Part shown: positions 9,025 to 14,357 of the stretch, piece after piece | Layout: each line of letters opens with the position of its first letter | Numbering within the stretch: the first letter of the stretch is position 1 | Assembly (NCBI GenBank): GCA_017458805.1 | Contig: JAFTAC010000479.1 | Location: forward strand, 1-14,357 | DNA: 14,357 nt | Direction: 5' to 3' | Origin: Victivallales bacterium | Lineage (GTDB): Bacteria > Verrucomicrobiota > Lentisphaeria > Oligosphaerales > Oligosphaeraceae | The notes under the pieces: generated by a model | The model's database searches: none | Told to the model about the DNA's origin: nothing | What the model saw: the letters and a program-made list of their open reading frames with translations, nothing else | Position numbers and translations under genes: made by a program

Positions 9025-9156
9025 AAGTTCAATCTGCTTTTGTGTTTTTTGTTTGGAATAAATAGCCCCCAAGCACTGTTAGAAGGTTTTCTTCGATAAA
9101 CAACCACTACGTCTTTAGAAAAAGCATCTTCAAAAGAGTTTTTTCAAAAATCATAT

Positions 9157-9185
9157 TTGAATTCTCCTATTTCTGATTATATTAT
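9157..9185 (+). promoter_or_regulatory. candidate sigma70-type promoter for the zinc-ribbon gene
   Basis: TTGAAT (9157-9162) and TATTAT (9180-9185) are separated by 17 bp, in the AT-rich gap between the divergent restriction gene and the zinc-ribbon gene. It would start transcription about 35 bp before the ATG at 9228. AT-richness of the gap makes chance matches likely. Nothing else gene-like was seen in 8947-9227. Confidence 0.4.
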
Positions 9186-9227
9186 CTCTACTGGAATAAA
9201 AGTGCTATCCTAGATAAGATATCAATC

Positions 9228-9917
9228 ATGTCAAAAACACTAACAGAAAGTAGTTCAAGAGCATGTTTTCGGGTGCGTTGCTGCGCCTTGGGAAGCATTG
9301 TGCAGGTTTCGGTGCTGGGACTGCGGAAGCACAGCAGGGAGCTGGGGCTGAACTGGGAGGAACTGAGCAACGAAACCCGCGCCAGTTGGATGTCGCTCGT
9401 GGAGATGCTGGAGCTTGCACCAGATGAAACTTCAGTGGAAAAACTGCTTCTGGAGGCAGCCAAAAGCCGCCTTGGCGTGGCGTTGGGAACTATGGAGAGC
9501 TGCCTTGCCGCAAGAGGACGACTGCCATGGAGCTGCCAGTCAAAGCCCTATATGCGGCTTGCTTCCGCCACATACGCACCCTTGAGCCTGGATGGCGGCG
9601 ACCTTTTTTCCGCCTACTGCCTCTACTTTGAATCGCTGCGGCGACGTCTCTCCCCCTGGCTAGACAATGAAGACCCAGAAGTGATGCTGAACAGCATTCT
9701 AGTCATTGCACGAAATGAATACCAGACGCTAGAACGCCGTCTGAACGAAGCCCAAGTGGAAATCACCTACATCCCGCTCTACTCGCCTCCAGATGTCATG
9801 CGTGTCGCCCAGCAGGTGCCACAATGCCCTCTGTGCGGGCAGTTGATGGAGCGGGATGAAGACGGGGACTGGTCCTGCGAAAAGTGTCAGATTAAAGACG
9901 CTTCCTACTTGATGTAG
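9228..9917 (+). CDS. unrecognised protein with C-terminal zinc ribbon
   Basis: 229 residues; I do not recognise the family. The only clear motif is a C-terminal four-cysteine zinc ribbon, C200-P-L-C203 and C217-E-K-C220, with the acidic R-D-E-D-G-D-W turn between. The middle is helical, with W-E-E-L, W-L-D-N-E and a Y-Q-T-L-E-R-R-L segment, and shows no membrane helix or signal peptide. No good Shine-Dalgarno precedes the ATG at 9228. Base composition switches from AT-rich to GC-rich within the first 30 codons, so the N-terminus may be at the edge of the acquired island and the true start may be later. It converges on the hydrolase gene with 36 bp between stops and no evident terminator hairpin. 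Confidence 0.65.
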   Translation: MSKTLTESSSRACFRVRCCALGSIVQVSVLGLRKHSRELGLNWEELSNETRASWMSLVEMLELAPDETSVEKLLLEAAKSRLGVALGTMESCLAARGRLPWSCQSKPYMRLASATYAPLSLDGGDLFSAYCLYFESLRRRLSPWLDNEDPEVMLNSILVIARNEYQTLERRLNEAQVEITYIPLYSPPDVMRVAQQVPQCPLCGQLMERDEDGDWSCEKCQIKDASYLM

Positions 9918-9953
9918 GTTTCCCATCAAAACCTGACCTATTGTCTCCTCCCC

Positions 9954-11018
9954 TCATTTCAGATATTTGCCATAGAAATCGGCAATCTTGTCGAAGGGGA
10001 TGATATCCAGTTGGTCGTAGAGGTCGCAGTGGCTTGCGCCAGGGATGATCATCAGCTCCTTGTTGTCACCCTTGAGCATCTTGAAAGCGGTTTCACCGAA
10101 ATAGCGGCTGTGCGCCTTCTCGCCATGGACCACCAGCACCGCGTTTTCAATCTCGCCTGCATACGCCAGCAGTTTCGCGTTCAGGAAGGAAAGGGCGGAG
10201 GTGACATTCCACCCACCGTTGGAGTTCAGGGAACGGGGATGGTAACCGCGCTTGGTCTTGTAATGGTCGTAGTAGTCCTTGACGAACTGCGGTGCATCTG
10301 CAGGGAACGGATCGACCACGCCGCCGCCGAGCTTATAGGTTCCACTGCGGAAGTCCTCGATGCGCTGCGCATTGAGTGCGACGCGTTTCTCGTGGCGCTT
10401 CGCCGCGCTGTCCTCCTGGTCGAAGTAGCCGTTGGCGGTGACACGCGTCATGTCATACATCGTTGAGGCGACGGTCGCCTTCACGCGGGTGTCGATGGCG
10501 GCAGCGTTGAGGGCAAGGCCACCCCAGCCGCAGATGCCGCAAATGCCAATGCGCTCCGCATCCACGTCATCGCGTGAGATGAGATAATCGACGGCGGCCT
10601 GAAAATCCTCCGTATTGATGTCAGGAGAGGCGACATAGCGGGGCTGGCCGCCGCTTTCCCCTGTGAAGGAGGGGTCAAAGGCGATGGTGAGAAAACCGCG
10701 TTTTGCCAGTTCCTGCGCATAGATTCCCGAGGACTGCTCCTTGACCGCCCCAAAGGGACCCGACACCGCGATGCCCGCGAGTTTGCCTTTGGCGTTTTTC
10801 GGCTTGTAAACATCCGCCGCCAGCGTGATGCCGAAGCGGTTCGGGAAAGTGACCTTGCTGTGTTCCACCTGGTCACTCAACGGAAAGATCTTGTCCCACT
10901 CCTGGGTCAGTTCAATGTTTTTCATGGATGTGTACTCCTTGTGTGTGTTTTTGAGATTGCAGCAGCTTGTGACTGCCAGAACGAGGACGGATAGAGACAG
11001 AAGCAGTGTCTTTTTCAT
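9954..11018 (-). CDS. alpha/beta hydrolase lipoprotein (dienelactone-hydrolase-like fold)
   Basis: 354 residues from the ATG at 11018, preceded by AAGGAA about 10 bases upstream. A lipoprotein signal is clear: K2K3, a hydrophobic core, then V-T-S-C19, so the protein is probably lipid-anchored outside the inner membrane. The mature part is an alpha/beta hydrolase of the family with the G-I-C-G-W-G-G elbow (161-167), V-V-H-G-E-K-A-H-S-R-Y-F (297-308) and P-G-A-S-H330-C-D-L-Y-D near the end; His330 is the likely catalytic base. There is no Ser in the elbow, so Cys160 or Cys163 are the nucleophile candidates. Substrate unknown. A second start is possible at 10925 (Met32), with its own AAGGAG at 10935-10940. 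The gene is divergent from a LysR regulator that probably controls it. An upstream in-frame ATG at 11057 would bury the signal and is disfavoured. Confidence 0.85.
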   Translation of the reverse strand: MKKTLLLSLSVLVLAVTSCCNLKNTHKEYTSMKNIELTQEWDKIFPLSDQVEHSKVTFPNRFGITLAADVYKPKNAKGKLAGIAVSGPFGAVKEQSSGIYAQELAKRGFLTIAFDPSFTGESGGQPRYVASPDINTEDFQAAVDYLISRDDVDAERIGICGICGWGGLALNAAAIDTRVKATVASTMYDMTRVTANGYFDQEDSAAKRHEKRVALNAQRIEDFRSGTYKLGGGVVDPFPADAPQFVKDYYDHYKTKRGYHPRSLNSNGGWNVTSALSFLNAKLLAYAGEIENAVLVVHGEKAHSRYFGETAFKMLKGDNKELMIIPGASHCDLYDQLDIIPFDKIADFYGKYLK

Positions 11019-11112
11019 GGGGCGTGGATTCCTTTTGGTTGTGGCATGCCGTCGCATCCGCTTTTATTCTATGGAAATGTCGTCACATTTCTGCCTTTTT
11101 ATCATGTTTATT

Positions 11113-11141
11113 AATATATTCTAAACCAAGTGAAATAGCAA
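11113..11141 (-). promoter_or_regulatory. candidate promoter for the hydrolase gene
   Basis: On the minus strand TTGCTA (11136-11141) and TATATT (11113-11118) are 17 bp apart. The implied leader is about 90 nt. It lies in the same 206-bp divergent gap as the regulator promoter, about 25 bp from the T-N11-A dyad, a spacing compatible with LysR-type activation. Confidence 0.4.
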
Positions 11142-11164
11142 ATACTTTGTTTTTATCAATATCC

Positions 11165-11179
11165 ATGCTTGAAAGGCAT
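11165..11179. promoter_or_regulatory. candidate LysR-type binding dyad (T-N11-A)
   Basis: ATGC at 11165-11168 and GCAT at 11176-11179 form an interrupted palindrome containing T-N11-A, the general pattern of LysR-family sites. It lies between the divergent hydrolase and regulator genes and overlaps the regulator's candidate -35. This position fits autorepression plus activation of the divergent gene. It is one short match, so chance is possible. Confidence 0.45.
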
Positions 11180-11196
11180 ATCAAATGGTATATAGT
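11169..11196 (+). promoter_or_regulatory. candidate promoter for the LysR-type gene
   Basis: TTGAAA (11169-11174) and TATAGT (11191-11196) are 16 bp apart, followed by AGGAG (11214-11218) six bases before the ATG at 11225. The -35 falls inside the ATGC...GCAT dyad, so binding of the regulator there would block its own promoter. Confidence 0.45.
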
Positions 11197-11224
11197 ATCT
11201 ATCCGTTGAAAACAGGAGTGCATC

Positions 11225-12127
11225 ATGGAACTGCGAGTGTTGAAATACTTTCTGGCTGTGGCCCGTGAGAAAAGCGTCACAGGGGCGGCACATCGCCTGC
11301 ATGTCACGCAGCCGACCCTTTCCCGCCAACTAAAAGACCTTGAGGACGAACTTGGCCAGCGGCTGTTCATTCGCGGCAGCCACCATGTCTCACTGACCGC
11401 CGAGGGGATGCTGCTTCGCCAGCGGGCTGAGGAAATCATGACGATTGTCGATAAGACGCGTTCCGATTTCAGTGCAAAGCATCGAATTGCAGGAGATGTC
11501 TATGTGGGCGGCGGCGAAAGCGAGGCGATGTCGCTTCTGGCGCAGGTCATCCATGATGTGCGAGGCAGGTACCCTGCTATTCGCTTCCATCTGTATAGCG
11601 GAAACGCAGAGGATGTCATGGACAGGCTCGACCGAGGGACGCTGGACTTCGGCGTACTCATCCAGCCTGTCGATATTTCGAAATACGATGCAATGCCCCT
11701 TCCCCACAAGGATGTATGGGGGCTGCTGATGCCGTTCGACCACCCGTTGGCTGCGAAGAAAGGAGTCGCACCAGACGACCTAAATGGCATCCCCCTGATT
11801 CTCTCGCGCCAGGTACTTCAATATGGTGCAACGGAGAATCCATGCCTGCAATGGCTTGGAAAGCCTGTATCCGAGCTGGACATCGCCGCCACCTACAATC
11901 TAATCTTCAATGCGGCCCTACTGGTGCGTTCAGGTGTCGGCTGCGCGGTCACGCTGGACCGTCTGGTTCCAGTTGGCGTGAATTCGGGTCTGGCCTTCCG
12001 CCCGTTTGTCCCGAAACTGGAGTCCTCTCTGGACATCGTCTGGAAGAAGGGGCAGTTCTTCTCCCCCGCCGCCACGGCGTTTCTCGATGCCCTCCAGAAA
12101 CGCCTTGAAACACAACAAAGGTTATAG
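11225..12127 (+). CDS. LysR-type transcriptional regulator
   Basis: 300 residues, the standard length. The N-terminal winged helix-turn-helix is clear: L-K-Y-F-L-A-V-A, S-V-T-G-A-A-H-R-L-H-V-T-Q-P-T-L-S-R-Q-L-K-D-L-E, then G-Q-R-L-F-I-R at residues 40-50 or so. The rest is the two-lobed effector-binding domain. It closely follows AGGAG (11214-11218). It is divergent from the alpha/beta hydrolase, the usual arrangement for a regulator and its target; the inducer cannot be inferred. The gene is followed by a long hairpin in the gap before the convergent protease gene. Confidence 0.93.
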   Translation: MELRVLKYFLAVAREKSVTGAAHRLHVTQPTLSRQLKDLEDELGQRLFIRGSHHVSLTAEGMLLRQRAEEIMTIVDKTRSDFSAKHRIAGDVYVGGGESEAMSLLAQVIHDVRGRYPAIRFHLYSGNAEDVMDRLDRGTLDFGVLIQPVDISKYDAMPLPHKDVWGLLMPFDHPLAAKKGVAPDDLNGIPLILSRQVLQYGATENPCLQWLGKPVSELDIAATYNLIFNAALLVRSGVGCAVTLDRLVPVGVNSGLAFRPFVPKLESSLDIVWKKGQFFSPAATAFLDALQKRLETQQRL

Positions 12128-12193
12128 ATGAAGGCAGGCGCGCCCGCCACGACGGCATACCGCAATGCCTGCCACAGGCTTTCCCCAAAATAC

Positions 12194-12349
12194 AGAGGTA
12201 ATTTCAAAACTAGCGCGAAATGCGCTAAGAGATGGGCGCAGTGGCTAAGGCAACAGCTCGAAGCCGCACTGTCGTGCGGCGAGAGGCGTTGCCAATGCCA
12301 ATGTGTTCATATCAACGCGCATTTCGATGATAGTTTTGAAATTACCTCT
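12194..12349. repeat. long, near-continuous 156-bp hairpin between convergent genes
   Basis: The arms AGAGGTAATTTCAAAACTA (12194-12212) and its exact complement (12331-12349) pair over 19 bp. A 3/4-nt interior loop is followed by 10 more perfect pairs (12216-12225 with 12317-12326). Inward come a 13/13-nt partly wobble-paired section, CA-TGGC with GCCA-TG, GGCAAC (12249-12254) with GTTGCC (12288-12293), and GCCGCAC/GTGCGGC closing a TGTC loop (12270-12273). The centre of the loop is the exact centre of the element. Outer TTCCCC (12181-12186) and GGGGAA (12358-12363) extend it. TACAGA occurs at 12191-12196 and 12349-12354. It could be a miniature inverted-repeat element, a structured RNA or a shared terminator. 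No real gene is seen in 12128-12395. Confidence 0.8.
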
Positions 12350-12395
12350 ACAGATAAGGGGAATGGACATCGCTGTGCTGCAATTACCTCAATAA

Positions 12396-13673
12396 TCAGC
12401 GTTCAAGCACGGGGAAGCTGCGAAGCACTTCAAGGGCGCGCATTAGCTGAGTGTCCTTCTCCAAATCCACTTTTCCCTCGTCGAAGCCCTGGTCAAGACT
12501 ACGAATCACCCCAGAACGTATCGTCTCCGTGATGTCAGGAATGATGCCGTTCTTGTCAATGGTGGGACGGTTTGGATCGGGGGTGTAGTAGCGGGCGACA
12601 GTGAGCTTGACGGCGCTGCCGTCATCCAGATTGATGATGCTCTGGACAGAGCCCTTTCCAAAGGTTTTGGTGCCAAGCAGAACCGCACGCTTGTGGTCCC
12701 GCAGGCAGCCAGCCGTGATTTCCGATGCGCTGGCACTCTCGCCATCCACAAGGATGATCATTTTGATCTTGTCGTTGAACTTGTATCCAGAGCGGCTGCG
12801 GTGTTCTTCGTAGTGCTCGCTCTCCCGATTCTCGTGCAGGTCACTGTGATGCTTCACCGTGACCACCATAGAGTTAGGTGCGAGGAAAAAACTGCATCTC
12901 GCGACAGCCGACTCCAGAAGCCCACCTGGATTACCGCGCAAGTCCATGACGAGTCCCTTGACCTTCTGTTTTTCGAAATCCTGCAATACTTTCTTCAGAT
13001 CCTCCGCCGTCGGCTCCATAAACTGCTTGATTCTCACGAAGCCGATATTGCCCTCCAGAACCTGCGCCGCCACGACGCTGGGCGTCGTAATGATGGCACG
13101 CACCAGTTCCACCTCGACAGGGGCCTCGGCATTCAACACGCCTTTCTCATCGGGACGGAGAAGCGTGACCTTCGCCTTCGTCCCCGGCTCGCCACGCAGA
13201 CGCAACACATTATTGTTCAGGTCATCCTCTGTAAGCTCCTTTCCGTCAACTGCATGAATGACATCGCCGACCTTGACGCCAGCCTTGTCGCTGGGACCGC
13301 CCTTCACCACATTCACAATGGTCACCTGTCCATTGATGTTGTTCACGGTCACGCCAATGCCGCCGTACTTCCCGTCCGTGTCCTCCATAAGCGACTGATA
13401 GTCCTTGGGAACCAGAAAGTCGCTGTAGTCGTCCAAGCACTCCGTCATCCCGCGCAAGGCCCCCTTGAAAAGCTCCGCCGTGGTGACCTTGTCTATGTCA
13501 ACATAGTTCTTGCGGATGAGCTGCAGAACATGCATCAGGCGATCAATCTCCTTCAGCACCTCCTCGTCACCAGCAGGCTGCTGAGGGTGTTCCTGCGAAT
13601 AGACGGTGGAAGCACAGAACAAGTTAAGCAGCAACAAGACCGCAAAAATGGTGAATGTGCGTGTTAGCTTCAT
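12396..13673 (-). CDS. S41-family C-terminal processing protease (CtpA/Tsp-like)
   Basis: 425 residues with a signal peptide at about 1-26 (hydrophobic F-A-V-L-L-L-L-N-L-F, ending near V-Y-S-Q), so it acts in the periplasm. A helical region at 35-100 precedes a PDZ domain at about 103-175 (Y-G-G-I-G-V-T-V, then G-G-P-S-D-K-A-G-V-K-V-G-D). The catalytic domain shows D-L-R-G-N-P-G-G (244-251), the nucleophile Ser315 in E-S-A-S-A-S-E and the general base Lys340 in T-F-G-K-G-S; the 25-residue Ser-Lys spacing is that of the family. Such proteases cut substrates near the C-terminus, as in cell-wall enzyme turnover. It follows glyQS with an 84-bp gap. No clear promoter or strong ribosome binding site precedes its ATG. 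I see no defect. Confidence 0.93.
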   Translation of the reverse strand: MKLTRTFTIFAVLLLLNLFCASTVYSQEHPQQPAGDEEVLKEIDRLMHVLQLIRKNYVDIDKVTTAELFKGALRGMTECLDDYSDFLVPKDYQSLMEDTDGKYGGIGVTVNNINGQVTIVNVVKGGPSDKAGVKVGDVIHAVDGKELTEDDLNNNVLRLRGEPGTKAKVTLLRPDEKGVLNAEAPVEVELVRAIITTPSVVAAQVLEGNIGFVRIKQFMEPTAEDLKKVLQDFEKQKVKGLVMDLRGNPGGLLESAVARCSFFLAPNSMVVTVKHHSDLHENRESEHYEEHRSRSGYKFNDKIKMIILVDGESASASEITAGCLRDHKRAVLLGTKTFGKGSVQSIINLDDGSAVKLTVARYYTPDPNRPTIDKNGIIPDITETIRSGVIRSLDQGFDEGKVDLEKDTQLMRALEVLRSFPVLER

Positions 13674-13693
13674 CGGGTGTCTTTTTGGGTTTT

Positions 13694-13718
13694 CCGCGCG
13701 CTCTAAAGGAGCGCGCGG
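13694..13718 (-). terminator. GC hairpin after glyQS, without a U-tract
   Basis: CCGCGCGCTC (13694-13703) pairs perfectly with GAGCGCGCGG (13709-13718), giving a 10-bp stem and a 5-nt loop. It lies 39 bp after the glyQS stop and 20 bp before the protease start. In the direction of transcription it is followed by AAAACCCAAAAAG, not by a U run, so it does not fit a standard intrinsic terminator. It may attenuate, punctuate or stabilise a shared glyQS-protease transcript. Confidence 0.5.
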
Positions 13719-13757
13719 TCAGGACGGGGTACGCCTGGGGCGGCTGCGAGGGGCACT

Positions 13758-14357
13758 CTATTCCCAAATCTTGTCAGCCAGCCACTGGCGAAGCTGGGCG
13801 ATCGGGATGCGCTCCTGGGTCATGGCATCTCTCATGCGGACGGTCACCGCTTTGTCGTTTTCGGAGTCGAAATCGTATGTCACGCAGAATGGCGTGCCGA
13901 TTTCGTCCTGACGGCGATAGCGCTTGCCGATGCTTCCCGTGACATCGTATTCGGCGCGGAAGAGGTTGTTGAGCTTCTTGTAGAGCTCGGTGGCAGGGGC
14001 CTCCAGTTTCTTGCTCAGCGGCAGGACGGCAACCTGGACAGGCGCCACCTTCGGGTCGAAGTGCAGGACGACGCGGACGTCTTCGTCCATGCCTTCCTTC
14101 TTCGTGTCGGCGGTGTCCTCGTCGTATGCGTTGCAGAGGAGCATCAGGCAGATGCGGTCAAGGCCGCAGGAGGTCTCGACGACGGTCGGGAAGTAGGTCT
14201 CGTTGCGCTCCTGGTCGAAGTACTTGCATGCCTGGTCCTGCTTGGAGTATTCGGCGTGGCGGGACATGTCCCATGTGCCGCGATGGTGGACGCCCTCCAC
14301 CTCGCCCCAGCCGAACGGGAAGAGGACTTCGATGTCCAACGCCTTCTTCGCATAGTG
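13758..14357 (-). CDS. glyQS: glycyl-tRNA synthetase, homodimeric type, C-terminal part (cut by window edge)
   Basis: The last 200 or so residues of a class II synthetase that charges tRNA-Gly. The frame is open to the right edge, reading H-Y-A-K-K-A-L-D-I-E-V-L-F-P-F-G-W-G-E-V-E-G. That F-P-F-G-W-G-E-x-E-G block and the following E-T-S-C-G-L-D-R motif 3 are characteristic of the alpha2 enzyme and not of the alpha2-beta2 type. The anticodon-binding domain follows, with P-V-Q-V-A-V-L-P-L-S and G-S-I-G-K-R-Y-R-R-Q-D-E-I-G-T-P. The true start lies outside the window. It stops at TAG (13758-13760), with the protease gene next on the same strand. Confidence 0.93.
   Translation of the reverse strand, partial: HYAKKALDIEVLFPFGWGEVEGVHHRGTWDMSRHAEYSKQDQACKYFDQERNETYFPTVVETSCGLDRICLMLLCNAYDEDTADTKKEGMDEDVRVVLHFDPKVAPVQVAVLPLSKKLEAPATELYKKLNNLFRAEYDVTGSIGKRYRRQDEIGTPFCVTYDFDSENDKAVTVRMRDAMTQERIPIAQLRQWLADKIWE

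Noticed and set aside
8947..9227. tRNA or small RNA gene in the AT-rich gap
   Set aside because: I found no cloverleaf, no strong hairpin beyond the promoter dyad, and only short low-complexity T and A runs.
12194..12349. Ordinary Rho-independent terminator
   Set aside because: Stem is far longer than usual and has no U-tract on either side; a terminator role remains possible but does not explain the length.
12128..12532. Plus-strand ORF of 134 codons directly after the LysR stop
   Set aside because: It runs through the long hairpin and then antisense into the protease gene; codons look like a shadow of both, and no ribosome binding site or motif supports it.
12693..13667. 324-codon plus-strand ORF
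   Set aside because: Antisense to the S41 protease, whose catalytic residues and PDZ domain are all present; the plus frame has no recognisable motif.

Overview
The window reads as a piece of bacterial chromosome with compact gene packing on both strands. It is mostly GC-rich with one clearly AT-rich block at about 4.3-9.2 kb. The gene set (a large DUF4175-like membrane/coiled-coil protein coupled to a VWA protein, a tail-processing-type S41 protease, a homodimeric-type glycyl-tRNA synthetase) together with GC-rich palindromic repeats fits the PVC group (Lentisphaerota/Verrucomicrobiota/Kiritimatiellota-like gut bacteria). That placement is inference from general familiarity, not from a marker gene.

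Region 1 (1-4260, minus strand): two translationally coupled genes, a DUF4175-like protein with three membrane helices and a long Gln/Glu-rich coiled-coil C-terminus, then a VWA-domain membrane protein of the BatA/BatB type. The VWA reading frame stays open to the left edge and runs in frame through a cluster of five GC-rich hairpins (27-192) that look like an inserted repeat element.

Region 2 (4287-9227): an AT-rich restriction-modification island. An intact 1007-residue type IIG (Eco57I-like) restriction/methyltransferase overlaps by ATGA a separate N6-adenine methyltransferase gene. The second gene is split by what looks like a one-base deletion in a short T run near 4709-4712; restoring one T gives a single frame of about 546 codons. 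The unit has a strong Shine-Dalgarno, a candidate promoter and an inverted repeat overlapping that promoter. It ends 26 bp before the DUF4175-like start codon, so it sits directly upstream of the older gene pair.

Region 3 (9228-12127): an unrecognised 229-residue protein with a C-terminal zinc ribbon (+), converging on an alpha/beta hydrolase lipoprotein (-). The hydrolase is divergent from a LysR-type regulator (+); the shared 206-bp intergenic region holds promoters for both directions and a T-N11-A dyad.

Region 4 (12128-12395): a gap between convergent genes that holds one long, exactly centred, near-continuous hairpin (12194-12349; looser symmetry to 12181-12363). Its interior loop is rich in G-U wobble pairs when read as plus-strand RNA. 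No gene explains it.

Region 5 (12396-14357, minus): glyQS (C-terminal part, running off the right edge) followed by an S41 C-terminal processing protease, with a U-less 10-bp GC hairpin between them.
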